Assembly (NCBI RefSeq): GCF_026914185.1
Contig: NC_070562.1
Location: forward strand, 2,418,001 to 2,482,000
Length of the DNA: 64,000 nucleotides
From: Puccinia triticina
Taxonomy: Eukaryota; Basidiomycota; Pucciniomycetes; Pucciniales; Pucciniaceae
Direction of reading: 5' to 3'
Shown here: positions 1 through 10,734 of the stretch, piece by piece
How the letters are laid out: every line of letters begins with the position of its first letter
Numbering within the stretch: the stretch's first letter is position 1
Position numbers and translations under genes: made by a program
The notes under the pieces: model-generated
Database searches by the model: none
The model's input: the letters and a program-made list of their open reading frames with translations, nothing else
What the model was told of the DNA's origin: nothing

Positions 1-52
1 ATCCTGCAAGTCAATAAGGTGATCAGTTTCTGATTACGAGACCTGATACTAA

Positions 53-3000
53 TTATTTATGCTGACGTACCGATTCCAAGTCGTCTCCATCCAAATCAAT
101 CATGCATGCTTTTCTCCTGTTGACTGGAATCGGTGGGTGATTGGGGTTCGGGATGGATTCCGAGTTGGTTCCATCCCAACCAATCAAGTCCGAAAAATTC
201 TGCGCTGGCAGGGTTGCCGGCGCTGGTGGGTCAGCCAAAATCGCTTGTTGAGTGGGTTGAGGCGCTAATGATTCCAAGTCGGGACCATCCCAATCAATCA
301 AGTCCAACAAATTATGCGCTGGCAGGGTTGCCGGCGCTGGTGGGTCAGCCAAAATCGCTTGGTGAGTGGGCTGAGGCGCTAATAATTCCAAGTCGGGACC
401 ATCCCAATCAATCAAGTCCTCCCAATCGTTGGCTCGCGGGGAGTTACTGCCAGCCATATCCGTCAGTATCATCGGCTCTGGTGGCTTTGCAGGCTGAACT
501 GGAGCTGGAAAGTCGGCCACTTCGCCCAGCGTGTCAGCAAGCTGTGGGCTGCTGCGCATCGATTCTTGTGTTGGCGAGGTCGGCAGCCCTGATGCGTTAG
601 ATTGTTGACCCTTGCGCATCATCTCATGGTAGGTTTTATCCTTGTTGAGGTGCCTTTCCACTATCCAATGCGGTCGGGCGCATACTGGTGGCAGCTTCAC
701 CGGAGCAACGCGAGGTCGTTTTCGAGCAAAATCCATCTCATCCTTCATGTCAAAAATGTTGAGTTGTCTGTTAGTCTGCTACCATGATGTATCCCCACAG
801 TATGGAGGGCTGTCGGATCGACCCATGAGCACTACCAACCAACCACCCAGCTGGCAGCCACAAGCGTCTGTAGCCTAGTTGGTAAAGGCAGCACTCTAGT
901 GTGTGTCTCAGCATAGCTAAGGTCGTGAGTTCGACTCTCACCAGACACATCTTCATTTTACAGTCTCTACAGGTTATGAGCCCAGAGCTACCTGAGCGCT
1001 ACTCGCTTACAATAGAGACTTGATGAATTTGTGAATGCTTACTTGTAAGACCACGCAAACCCCTATAAGCCTACATCTAGATCACGGGTTCAATCCCTAC
1101 GCTGATCATCTTTCCTGGGTCTCATTCCCACTCTCTCTTGGGGTCAATCCCCACTTCCCATCATGTAGCAAGGGGGGGTGTTGAGTTGTCTGTTAGTCTG
1201 CTACCATGATGTATCACCACAGTATGGAGGGCTGTCGGATTGACCCATGAGCACTACCAACCAACCACCCAGCTGGCAGCCACAAGCGTCTGTAGCCTAG
1301 TTGGTAAAGGCAGCACTCTAGTATGTGTCTCAGCATAGCTGAGGTTGTGAGTTTGACTCTCACCAGACACATCTTCATTTTACAGTCTCTACAAAAAAGG
1401 GGGTTAGTTTGCAACTCTGCAACCTGATTTCAATTAGAGATTCTCACTCACCAAGTCAGAGGTGTTTCCATCTAAATCAATCAGATCTGCCTTGCGTATT
1501 CTCGAGCCATCCTGCTTCGTTTTTTCAGCTTCTCCGACTCCAACTTGATCAGGCGCCTTCCGGATACGGTTCTCGGTTTCTACTTCTCCGGAGGGTGTGT
1601 GTTTTAGTGATGATCCCGACTGCACTGAAGCTTGGATGTCTGCGGCCAATCGTGGTAAGGAGATGATTGGATCCTTGGATTGCGTTGGAGCCTGGTTTTT
1701 GCGTGCATTATCTTCGGAAAGATCAGAAAGTAAAGATGCCGTGCCAACAACGCTTGGGGCCTTTCCGTTGCCAGGCAGATGGATGTCGGCGGCTGATGAA
1801 GAAAGGTCTGGAGCCTGGTTGTCTTGTGCTTTACCTTTACCTTTCGAAGGATCAGAAACCGCAGCCGGTATAGATGTTGTGCCAACAACACTTGGGGACT
1901 TGCTGTGACCAGGCAGGATGTCTGCGGCCGATCGTGGTAAGGAGAGCATTGGATCGTTGGATTCCTCTGGAGCCTGGTTTTCGGGTGCTTGGACTTTGGA
2001 AGGATCAGAAAGCACAACTGGCAAAGATGCCGTGCCAACACCGCTTGGAGCCTTGCCGTTGCCAGGCGGATGGATGTCGGCGGCTGGTGAAGGAAGGGCT
2101 GGAGCCTGGCTGTCACGTGCTTTACCTTTACCTTTGGAAGGATCAGAAACCGTAGCCGATAAAGATGTCGTGCCAACAACGCTTGGGGACTTGCCGTTAC
2201 GAGGCAGGGTGTTGGCGGCTGATTGTGGTAAAGAAAGGTCTGAATCCTTGGAATGCACTGGGGTTTGAGTGTCGCGTGCTTGGCCATTGGATGGTCCAGA
2301 AACTTCAGTTTTATCGGCGGATTCGACACGTTCTTTGAGCTTGTTGTAAAGTGGAACGAGGACATCTCTTCCGATCTTCCCTTTTGCGTTTGCCTTGTGC
2401 TTGAAGGGCACGTGGTGGCGAGTAAGGATGCTCTTCAAAGCTTCAATATTATGCTTGGATGATGCTGTGCGTGCAACGCAATTCTCAGTGATCAAGACCT
2501 GGGAACCCCAGAAGAATTGACTGCTTACTTACGTTTCCAGCAGTCCCTTGAAGGTTTTGCATCCTTTGAGGCTTTGGCAGAACCCGTAAGCTGGCTGGCC
2601 GGCTTGTTCACCCGCTTACGTTGAGGTGGCCCTTGAGGCTTCTTTGTCCCGACAGTGCTTTTTGTGCCATGGCTCGCCGGCTCAACAGATTTTGTCCGTT
2701 CCCGCTCGACGATCCTTTGCGGCTCGGCGGACCTTTCCCGCTCAACAATTTCTTCCGGCCCGACGGCCCCTTCCCGCTCGACAGTCCTTTGCGGCTCGGC
2801 GGTCTTTTCCCTCTCGACGGTCTCTTTGGGCCGACGGACGTTTCCCGCTCGACAGTTTCTTCCGGCGCGACGGTTCCTGGCTTGAGGACAGGTGGTGCAT
2901 GACTTGGGGGCGCTCCTGAGGGACCTGTGGTTGCTGACGGCTTGTTTGCTTCGTACAACTCCACCAGCTGTGGACGGCGAGTTTTTTTTTTCATCAAAGG

Positions 3001-3057
3001 CAATGCCCAGCAAATTAAGTCGCGACCTTAATCCGGGAAGTCTTAATGTTCTGGCGG
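53..3057 (-). CDS. Multi-exon protein with HeH/SAP-like modules and DLIDxDG repeats
   Basis: Three exons can be read on the reverse strand: about 3057-2526, 2498-1452 and 742-53 (stop). Exon joins show GTAAGT/CCCAG and GTGAGT/GAAG signals. The first exon carries a LRSRLNLLGI...LVELYEANK segment and the second an ALKSILTRHHVPF...LVPLYNKLKE segment. Both resemble the short helix-extended-loop-helix (HeH/LEM/SAP-like) DNA-binding motif; this is an inference from the pattern. Exon 2 then has about five degenerate repeats around SPSVVGTTS / SDPSKGKGKA. It ends with DLIDLDG, a motif repeated three or four times in exon 3 as DLIDWDGPDLE within two near-identical 37-residue units. A TRIM retroelement lies in the last intron. 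Exon 1 appears to contain two compensating frame changes. No start codon was identified, so the 5' end is open. It could be a nuclear protein. Function is unknown. Confidence 0.55.
757..971 (+). repeat. TRIM 5' LTR
   Basis: This 215-bp direct repeat is nearly identical to 1179-1393, with a handful of C/T and A/G differences. It has TG...CA ends. It contains the tRNA-like stretch at 864-948. Confidence 0.88.
864..948 (+). other. tRNA-like sequence (class II shape) inside TRIM 5' LTR
   Basis: The acceptor GCGTCTG pairs with CAGACAC at six of seven positions. A D-arm GCC...GGC, a six-pair variable arm (five of six here, perfect in the other LTR) and a perfect five-pair T-arm with loop TTCGACT follow in tRNA order. 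TAGCCTAGTTGG matches the Pol III A box and GTTCGACTC the B box. The anticodon arm is poorly formed, so it is unlikely to be a working tRNA. It may be a Pol III promoter relic or active internal promoter. Confidence 0.6.
972..988 (+). promoter_or_regulatory. Primer-binding site, tRNA-Met half-molecule type
   Basis: GGTTATGAGCCCAGAGC lies immediately after the 5' LTR. Its reverse complement ends in CTCATAACC, the anticodon loop and following bases of a methionine tRNA, as in copia-type priming by a cleaved tRNA. Confidence 0.65.
1179..1393 (+). repeat. TRIM 3' LTR
   Basis: Second 215-bp terminal repeat, preceded by a G-rich polypurine tract (1170-1178) and followed by the AAAAA target duplication. 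Confidence 0.88.
1286..1370 (+). other. tRNA-like sequence inside TRIM 3' LTR
   Basis: Second copy of the tRNA-like stretch. The variable arm CTCAGC/GCTGAG is a perfect six-pair stem with loop ATA. The T-loop is TTTGACT instead of TTCGACT, which weakens the B box. Confidence 0.58.
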
Positions 3058-4697
3058 CTGCATCAAATTATCAAGTTTTGTACCAAATCAGTGGTGGCTA
3101 GATGTAGATGGCTGTAGGATGGAATACTAACGCAGCCAGTCTTCTTCAAGTTCTGAGCTCCAGAAAATATTACGAGTTGAAGGTCAGTTTAATCTTGTCT
3201 CACATAAACAAAGCTTGCACGATGATCATAATAAATCACTCACTGGTCATTTCGGATCCATTGACAGACTTTCTCTTGGCTGGGCGCTTCGCGTGTTGGG
3301 GATAAATGGAAGCAGTGAGTTAAATACCTCAGACTCTGTTGTAATTCCGGCCGCCCACTTGACACAGGCCCTTGACGCGTTCTGGCAAGCACTGGCAAGC
3401 ATGATCAGGTGACGGGCGGTGTATGCTGGTTTACGACACCCATCATTGGTAGACTGGCTAACCTTAGTACAATATGCACCAAGTAAATCTCTCATGCCAG
3501 CGGATCCCCGGAGGTAGAAGATCCATGTTGTGTATGTGACGCAGAATTAAAGAAGTTCTTGAAAGAAGCTCCACGGAGCTTGTAGAGTTGCTTAATAAGA
3601 TTGATTTCGAACTGTCTGTGACCTTCTGTGACTTGACAGCTGGATCGGTGGACATTGGACAGCTTTCCGATCCTCAGTGTTTAAAACTTGAATGCTATGC
3701 AATCCTAGTATATAACCCTGCTGATTTCACCATGAGCTTTCCCCACACCTCCATAACATTTCATCAGTTCTGCCATCGGTGTGGGCAACGACATGGAAAG
3801 GTAAGACCTTAACACAACATGGGGCTTGCACAGATCTCTAACTTCCGCACATCCCTGCACATCCTCCACCCAGGGAAATAGATCCACGAATCTCAGGCTT
3901 GAAAAGGCAACAAATACTAGATCTTCTGCGCCGTTTAGATTCTGAAATTTATATTCATTCAAAAATTACGAAGGCCGAGTTGCAACAGCTGGCAACCAAA
4001 CAATTGGCCAATGGTTTGTTTTTCCTCATTTGCCAATTTCTCTCTCTGCAGTAATCTGACAAATGATTACTCTACAGTCCCCTTGGAACCCCAGACTCCT
4101 GCCCGAAGGCTATGACGCCGTTCTCGGGATACCACTGGTCCTGCTGAACGTAAGTGATTTCTTTGGAATGAAAATCGTTGTTGGTCTGATGCGTGTTTTG
4201 CGCAGGAACTCCGCCTAACCCTTGGCCACGCGACGTGCCTAGAACCTTGTCGCCATCACCAAACCGAGAAGGGCGTGCGCCTCGCAGAGTGATCAGTAGA
4301 GCTACACGTACGTCTCTGCCGAACCGACAGGCTCCGGCTGTCCCAGTTCCCCGGGAGGACCTCTCCAGATCTACGGGATTCGCTAGGCCAAACCCCCATG
4401 TTCCAGCTGCTCCAGCTGACCTGCCGGGTCTTGATCCCGACCCTGGGGCAAGCCGCATGAACGTGACGGTGACGGTGAGTTGCATACCTCCAGAATCCGC
4501 AACCCAGGCGCGGTAATGCTGATTTTAGTACTTGTACTCCAAACCAACATCCAGGAGACCACGTCTCATACGCCCGACCGTCGTCAGCGTGTTACGATAA
4601 GGGTGACCGAAACAATAACCGAGCCCCTGATCACTCTAGCCAGTGCAACCGACCAATCAAGGCCCCCCCCCCGCCCTATTTCCCGCGTAGAGCCGAC
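3058..4697. other. Intergenic region with possible 5' exons of the forward gene
   Basis: No confident gene. An ATG at 4063 opens a short frame (WNPRLLPEGYDAVLGIPLVLLN) that ends at a good donor GTAAGT (4150), with an acceptor TTTTGCGCAG at about 4205. The next exon frame is ambiguous, one reading being Pro/Arg-rich up to about 4480. A second donor GTAAGACC lies at about 3800. These may be upstream exons of the gene at 4698-5772, but the joins could not be made consistent. Confidence 0.35.
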
Positions 4698-5772
4698 GTG
4701 CAAGATATTCACGACCTTCTGCTTGCTCATTCGGGTCACGATCAGCTCCCTCGTCCCCTCCTTCCTTCCCAGCCTGTTAGAGCCGCCGATGCTCCGTCAT
4801 TACTGGACGCCGAGGATTTTCCGACAGCAGCATTCCAACCGCCAACCAAGGACATGGATCTGATTTCTTTTGAAGCAGACTCAGAGGCTTCGGAAACCGG
4901 CACCACAACCAGCCCTCTTCCGTCAGCCCCCCATGTCACGGAAATCTCGAGTCTTACCAGCGTTGAGTTGCCGATTCGCAATTCTCAACTCGAGGATGAG
5001 TCAAACCCGGGAGATACTTCTCAACCGATGGACTTGGACTCTCCTCCAAGCACCAGTTCCTTTGGAGCCAGTCCAGCATCCTCACGGCCCCGGGCTTCAG
5101 CATGTTAGTCCCACATTCACTCCTTTCACATTTGCCACACTAACTCCTGATCATTGGTGTCTAGTTTTCTTGGACAGCCTACTGAACAATACATCGGCCA
5201 CTCAGCAGCTCTCACTTGACCAACTGGCGGAGATGCGCGCCAAGTCGAATCCTGCAGGAGACGAAGACTTTTCATTTGTGGAGGAGGTACTTGTGAGACT
5301 TGCCACAAGTCCTTCTCGAGTACAACCCAGCGGTACTCTTCCACTCACCCTAACCGAGATCGACAGTCGTACCCTTCCCCTCACCCTAACCGAGATCGGA
5401 AATCTAGGATCTCCTGGCACAAAGGCAAGCCAACAAGAGTTGCCCACCCAGCCTCAACCTTGTCTAGTTTTCGGATTACATTTGTCGACCCAGGTGCCGC
5501 AATCCTCCTGGACATCAAACTTTTGGCAATTACCGCATTTGGCCGCTCAATCGGTGCCGGCGTGCTCCTCCCGCCCTGAGGCCAGCCAGCAACCGCCAGC
5601 ATCGCCCGACTTGGCGCCAGAGGCCGCCCCTTCCGCTCCCGGCCCTGAGGCCAGCCAGCAACCGCCAACATCGCCCGACTTGGCGCCGGAGGCCGCCCCT
5701 TCCGCTCACGGCCCTGAGGCCAGCCAGCAACCGACGGCATCGCCCGACTTGGCGCCGGAGCACGTCTTATAA
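4698..5772 (+). CDS. Pro/Ser-rich protein with C-terminal 23-residue repeats
   Basis: Two exons, 4698-5103 and 5165-5772, joined across a GTTAGT...GTGTCTAG intron of 61 bp with the frame kept. The protein is disordered-looking and rich in Pro, Ser and acidic residues, with MDLISFEAD and PMDLDSPPS segments. It ends with three tandem copies of a unit built on PEASQQPPxSPDLAPE (5574-5765). A second small repeat, LPLTLTEI, occurs twice at about 5335-5395. The start is uncertain because upstream exons are likely. No domain is recognised. Its repeats and acidic patches recall the neighbouring reverse-strand gene, but no homology is claimed. Confidence 0.45.
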
Positions 5773-6477
5773 GTCCGATTTGCCACCCAAGTATCATCCA
5801 ATCTACTCAGACTGTAATCATAGCTTTAAAAATAAAACAACAAAAAAAACAAAAAATGAAAAAAAAAACAAACAAAAAACAAAAAAAAAAAATCCTCCTA
5901 GTCCCAGTTCTACCTAGCTTGTATGTTTCTACTCTACTACACACACTTATTTTTGCGCTGAAATGTATTATTAGCCCCTTTTTTTTAAAAAAAAAAATAT
6001 GACATGACATATCCTGTGTCATGTGTGACATATCCCGGACAGGATATGCAATTTTTTTTGAAGTGTAACTCTTCCAGATGTCTGAGGTTGGTTTTCTCAC
6101 ATGTTGAAATTAATTATATCATCCACAAAAGCACTTTTCTTGTTGAAACTGCTTGGATTTGCTCTTTGGGGAAAAGGTTTTGTACCCTTCTCTCATAAAG
6201 TAGCGTATATCAGCAGGGGCGCGCCAACCCCTGTTTTTGAGATTTTTGGGCCCCCTGGTGCGTGCACCGGGGGGGGCGCACTTTGGCGCGCCTTCCATGG
6301 CGCCGACAGCCCTATCCTGTGAAACCTGCCCACCTCAGAAGGTTTCACAAAGTCCAATTGGCCAACATACAGCCCGCGCGGTGGGGAAAGAGAGGACCCT
6401 GGAAACCCCCTATAAATGGGGGTAATGTAAAATTCATACATTTTTTGACTTGATTCATACATGTTTCATGCCCTGCA
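5773..6477. other. Non-coding: A-rich tract and GC-rich short inverted repeats
   Basis: A long A-rich run interrupted by C (about 5826-5895) follows the preceding gene. Near 6000-6055 there are repeats of GACATATCC and CATATCCTG/CAGGATATG. At 6218-6292 two GGCGCGCC palindromes bracket a G/C-rich hairpin segment. No gene is seen. Confidence 0.5.
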
Positions 6478-7225
6478 ACAGAGTGTGGATTGGCACACTC
6501 CTGTAACTCAGGGTATAAATGGGTCAGGCCGGCCCAAAACCAACCCAAGACCCGTTGGGTTTTTGGTTGGGTTTGGGCACATTCTTAAAGAAAATGGCAT
6601 GACCCAAATCCAACCCAACCCAACTTGTAAAATTGTCAGGTTGGGTTTGGGCAGCCTATTACCTAGTCAGGTCAGCCTGCGACCCGACTATGGCGCCTCC
6701 AACAGTCAATTTTGGGTTTTTTAGCGCCTAATAGGATGGGTCAACCCAAGACCCAAGCCAACCAAACCCAAAAAAGTATGACATTGGGTTGGGTTTGGGC
6801 AGCATATTTTAAAATCTGCCTCAAACCCGCGCTAAACGTTGGGTTGGGTTTGGGCGCTATTTTTCAACCCAAACCCAACCCGTTTACACCCTGACCTGTA
6901 ACACAGTGGGCATTGGCACACTCCTGTGACAGAGTGTACATTGGCACCCTCCTGTAATGGAGTGTGCTATGGCACCCTCCTGTAATGGAGTGTGCTATGG
7001 CACCCTCCTGTAATGGAGTGTGCTATGGCACCCTCCTGTAATGGAGTGTGCTATGGCACCCTCCTGTAATGGAGTGTGCTATGGCACCCTCCTATAAAAG
7101 AGTGTGCTTTGGCACCCTCCTATAACAGAGTGTGCTCTGGCACCATCCTATAACAGAGTGTGCTTTGGCACCATCCTATAACAGAGTGTGCTTTGGCACC
7201 CTTCATAATGGAGTCTGCCTTGGCA
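6478..7225. repeat. Hairpin satellite array A
   Basis: About 13 degenerate copies of the 28-bp satellite, here mostly as variants with CACCCTCCTGTAATGG spacers. The array is split by the hAT-type element at 6508-6894. Confidence 0.85.
6508..6894. mobile_element. hAT-type MITE
   Basis: This 387-bp element has terminal inverted repeats starting TCAGGGT(A/G)TAAA(T/C)GGGT. It is flanked by a perfect 8-bp target duplication CCTGTAAC (6500-6507 and 6895-6902). The interior is built from GGTTGGGTTTGGG repeats in both orientations and has no coding capacity. The 8-bp duplication and the CAGGG...GTAAACGGG type of end are usual for hAT elements. It inserted into a satellite unit. Confidence 0.85.
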
Positions 7226-7289
7226 CACAGAGACTTGCACAAAGTGTGACCTCCCTGACGGGAGGTCGCTCTTTGTGCGAGTCTCTGTG
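7226..7289. repeat. Long hairpin (30-bp arms)
   Basis: Arms 7226-7255 and 7260-7289 match at 27 of 30 positions around a TGAC loop. The hairpin sits at the edge of satellite array A and just before AGGCTTTGTTAAGCT (7322-7336). Confidence 0.75.
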
Positions 7290-7976
7290 AGACAGAGACC
7301 CTGCGGGGCTGCCTCACTGTGAGGCTTTGTTAAGCTTGCAAGCAGCCAAGCTTCCACTTTGGTTGATGACAAAGTAACAAAAACATCATACTAATTTAAT
7401 ATTAACAATGTGTTTTTCATAAGGACCTATCACTCATGAGGACCACACCCACAGTATGGATACATCTGGCCAAACCGTTCCCTGACTATACCGTCTCCCT
7501 CAACCGGAAATTTGTGGTGATTGAACCTAACTCATTTCTTGAATCTGCTTGCAAACAAGTTGGAACTGATTGACGTGATAGAAACATATTTTCAGGCCAA
7601 TTTTGCATCAAGTTTTTCTTTTCTTGCCCCTCAACTTCCAAGGGAGGAATTTCTTGCAATTGGCTTTGCGCCCAATGTCGTACTAGAGTGAAACAGAAAA
7701 TTTCTTCTAGAGAGGAACACCAGAGAATGCAGATGTGGTTCAACTTTCAGGGAAAAACACTGCTTGGCTGGCCTCTTGTCAATGGAAGGGGTGTTGGGAG
7801 TTCCAGGGGGGTTATGGCGGTATACAACACAATCCCTCCTGGCCTGTCACAGAGCTGTCACTGTCCATGTCTGTGATTTCACTCGGAAACTTTCGCAGCT
7901 CGGTGCTCCCCGTATGCCGTCCAACCGATCCCTGCCAATCCGAGAAGACATCATCAACTCGTTCAGATCACTCAAT
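7290..7976. other. Upstream region of COX4
   Basis: No gene seen. An in-frame upstream ATG for COX4 exists at 7914, which would add 21 residues. Confidence 0.5.
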
Positions 7977-8769
7977 ATGCTCCTTCCATCCGTAACCCGT
8001 CAATCAGCCACGATTGCCAAAAGAAAACTCGTCCCTGTGTCCTTCAGAAGTAATACGAGATTTCTCAGTGTGTCTCGTGTCGCACAGGGCGATGACCATC
8101 ATGGTAAGTCATCAACCTCCACGCTTCATTGAGATTTAGATACCAATTCCACTCACCCGATTCCCGTCGCTTCCAGTTACTCGTCCGCCAATAATCCAAG
8201 GACCGGGTGCTAAGGCCGGAACTGTCCCAACCGACCTGGAGCAATCTACTGGGATCGAACGATACGAAATCCTTTCCCGCATGGAAGGTCATGATCCTTT
8301 CGATCGCAAACCTCTTGCCGTCAATCACATGGGTACCCTCGACAGCCCAGTCAAGGTTTTTTCACTCGTACGTCCCCAACAATCATATCTCTTCAAGTTT
8401 GCTTTGTTGAAATGATCGATCCAATCACCCGACTGAATCCTAGCAACGAACTCGTATCGTCGGCTGCACTGGTTTCCCAGTGGACTCGCATGACACCTTG
8501 TACATGAAGGTGTCATCTTCCCGACCCCGAAGATGTTCAGAGTGCGGCTGCGGTGAGTTGTTTTCCGTATACATGCTCGCAATGCGAGTCACGCTTAATG
8601 ATTAATTTCGGTCCCTTTAGCCTACATTGTCGACTTCCAAGGCGACCCGCATGAACACGGCAATGAAGAACCCAAATTATCGGTTCTTCATGAACATCCT
8701 GGAGAAAAGCCCCGACTGAAGTGGGGCTGGGGTGACATGACCACCCATGACGGTGGAAATCAACGCTGA
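7977..8769 (+). CDS. COX4: Cytochrome c oxidase subunit IV (COX5B family), mitochondrial
   Basis: Nuclear-encoded subunit of respiratory complex IV. Four exons: 7977-8103, 8177-8367, 8444-8552 and 8621-8769, all with GT-AG introns of 68-76 bp that keep the frame. The first exon encodes an Arg/Ser/Thr-rich N-terminus without acidic residues until GDDHH, typical of a matrix-targeting presequence. The mature part has PGTVPTDLEQ-like GTVPTDLEQSTGIERYEIL, then GCTGFPVDSHDTLYMKV and RCSECGC. The Cys, His and CxxC residues match the zinc site of the yeast Cox4 type. The C-terminus (about 50 residues after CSECGCAYIVDFQGDPHEHG) is longer than in yeast. Start chosen at 7977 because the presequence then begins MLLPSVTRQS; 7914 is an alternative. 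Flanking hairpins and satellites suggest an island between repeats. No disabling change is seen. Confidence 0.93.
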
Positions 8770-8853
8770 GAAGTTGCGCCACTTGAATGTATTTTGTACC
8801 TAATGGCCAAAAGCTCCCTACAAGAAAGCTGTCGCGCCCGCACTAGCTTAACA

Positions 8854-8914
8854 AAGCCTCTCGGGCGGAGGGTCAGGGGGACCCCGCCTGGAGGGCTCTC
8901 CGCTGGAGAGGCTT
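8854..8914. repeat. Imperfect inverted repeat downstream of COX4
   Basis: Arms 8854-8870 and 8898-8914 pair at 15 of 17 positions. The left arm overlaps AGCTTAACAAAGCCT (8845-8859), the exact inverse of 7322-7336 on the other side of COX4. The segment starting TGTCGCGCCCG (about 8830) could be a transposon end. Confidence 0.55.
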
Positions 8915-10254
8915 AATGAGTTATGTCTTGATTTAAGCAGGAGCAGAAAGGATGTGCTACACTACAAATCCCAACTAATATAAGAAAATTGAATACACAG
9001 AGTTGTAGGTTCTGTTCTTGCAAGGAATTTGAGCCACTCATCTATCTTGTAGCCAGAAAAACAACTCCTGGAGTCCCAAACAAGTGGAGCCTCATTTGGA
9101 AGACTTGTGCATTTTTGATCTTTTGAAAAGGTCAACGGATTGGGATAGAAAAAATCTGAGTAGACCAAATTGTAGAGAAAGAAAAGTAACATAGGGTACG
9201 GATAGGGCATATTGGTGGAGAGGCTGGGGGAGGAGCTATAAAAATTTTAAAAAACTCTCAGCCAAATGAACTTTCTGCTCCCGCGTAAAATTTGGGATAA
9301 TGCGCAAGTCCCTCCCGCTTTGCCGCCAGCCACAGTGCTCCCACCAGGGGGTACTTGTGTTAAGTTAGTGCCCGCATGTTTTCCAGCATTTGACTTGCAT
9401 CTCCCAGGCCTTCTTGATGATGCTATAATTCAGCACTAGTTATTGTAAGCCAACAACTTATTGTGGCTGATCTCTAAAAACCAGCATTGGATGAGCTTTG
9501 TCAAAGAATAGCATCACAGTTTTTGTATTTCGTAAATGAATACAGTAGGACTTCTGGTTGACTTTATAATATCTTGAGGAACTATCCATACTGCAGGCTG
9601 ATAAAGCTGGTCAATTTGTGAATCTGTCTGGATAGAATTTGCTACTCCATGAGCTGACTGGCTTCTGATTCAAACATAATTTGATCTGCCTGACAGTCTA
9701 AGCCTCAAGGATTGTCAAGCTGTTCTGAATTATTCTACGCACAATTGAACTTGAAGAGATGATTATCATCATCCGAGCTGATCATTCTCATGTACCCCTT
9801 CTGTCCTCTTTCATTTCTTAACAAGCAGGAATACGGGGTGAGTAGTGGCTTAATGTATGAGTATTGGCTATAAAAATTCTCCTTTCTGCCAGCTTCTCTC
9901 TGTCCTGGCTTGAATCTAAGCAATGGAGAAAAGAAAGCCCTTGGATTCCAACAATAGGACTTGTAAAAAATTGACAGAATGTGCAAAGTGAAGTGGAAAA
10001 CTTTGCCTTAAAGGAATGAACCGCTGGCTTATATGTCACAAAATGCAAACACCTCAAGGCTCAAAATTCCAAGAATGGACAATGGAACTTTGCCTTAATT
10101 CAACTTACTTTTCATCAAGCTTTGTTGACCATAGGCACTTCCAATCCTACTCAAGCTTTATGTCACATCGAGTTGTCTGTCTATGAGATGAACAAGTGGC
10201 AAAATATCATGCCTATTGCCCATCATAGCATAAGTGTAATAGGCTATATCTCCA
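8915..10254. other. No gene seen
   Basis: AT-rich unique-looking sequence. Open frames are short and lack coding character. No repeat or structural feature stands out. Confidence 0.55.
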
Positions 10255-10261
10255 AGTGAAG

Positions 10262-10734
10262 CAACAGTGTATCCGCTGCGCTGCATATAGCGTAGCAAAG
10301 CGGTTAGCGCAGCGATTTTTTGTGTCGCTGCGCTACGCGCTACGCACAGCGGGCAAATCGCTGCGCTATGCGCTTTTTGATCTTCCCGGAAAAAAAATTA
10401 AAGAATAGTGCGCTAAAGAAGCAATCACGTAGCGGTCAGCACCGCTTTGCTCTATGCCATGTGGGATCCAAAAAAAAAAAGAAGGAAAAAGGGTTTAACA
10501 TACATAAAACCATGTTTAGAACATAAAACTGTTCTGCTAATTTAGTGGGTAGCGTAGCAAATTTTTGCTTTTGTCAATGACCCTGGGAGGGTAGCGGAAA
10601 ATCGCTGCGCGTAGCGAGTAGCGCAGCGGTGTTCTTGCTGCGCTATTGCTTTTTGGTCTTGTCACGTAGCAGTCGACCGCTGCGCTACGCTAAAAGGCCG
10701 CTTTTTTTAGCGTAGCGCAGCGGATACACCGTTG
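10262..10734. mobile_element. MITE with GC-rich palindromic interior
   Basis: This 473-bp element has inverted ends CAAC(A/G)GTGTATCCGCTG and a perfect 7-bp duplication AGTGAAG (10255-10261 and 10735-10741). The interior repeats GCGTAGCGCAGCG and its inverse at least eight times, around an A-rich centre. No coding capacity. The family is unclear; the ends and duplication size are closest to hAT-like elements. Confidence 0.75.

Larger units (their letters stand above)
757..1393 (+). mobile_element. TRIM (terminal-repeat retrotransposon in miniature)
   Basis: Two 215-bp direct repeats (757-971 and 1179-1393) begin TGTTGAG and end TCTACA. They flank a 207-bp non-coding core. The 5-bp target duplication is AAAAA (752-756 and 1394-1398). 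The core starts with GGTTATGAGCCCAGAGC, complementary to the anticodon region of a methionine tRNA; copia-type elements use such half-tRNA primers. It ends with a polypurine tract AAGGGGGGG directly against the second LTR. No coding capacity is visible, so it must be mobilised in trans. It sits in the polypyrimidine tract of the last intron of the surrounding reverse-strand gene. Confidence 0.88.

Noticed and set aside
866..946. A functional tRNA-Leu or tRNA-Ser gene
   Set aside because: The anticodon arm does not form and the copies lie inside LTRs.
1604..2365. Second long reverse-strand frame of 253 codons
   Set aside because: It is a shadow of the exon at 1452-2498. The other frame has the HeH-like motif, the repeats and matching splice signals.
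5381..5797. Reverse-strand frame opposite the Pro-rich gene
   Set aside because: It is an antisense reading of the 23-residue repeats. The forward frame joins across an intron.
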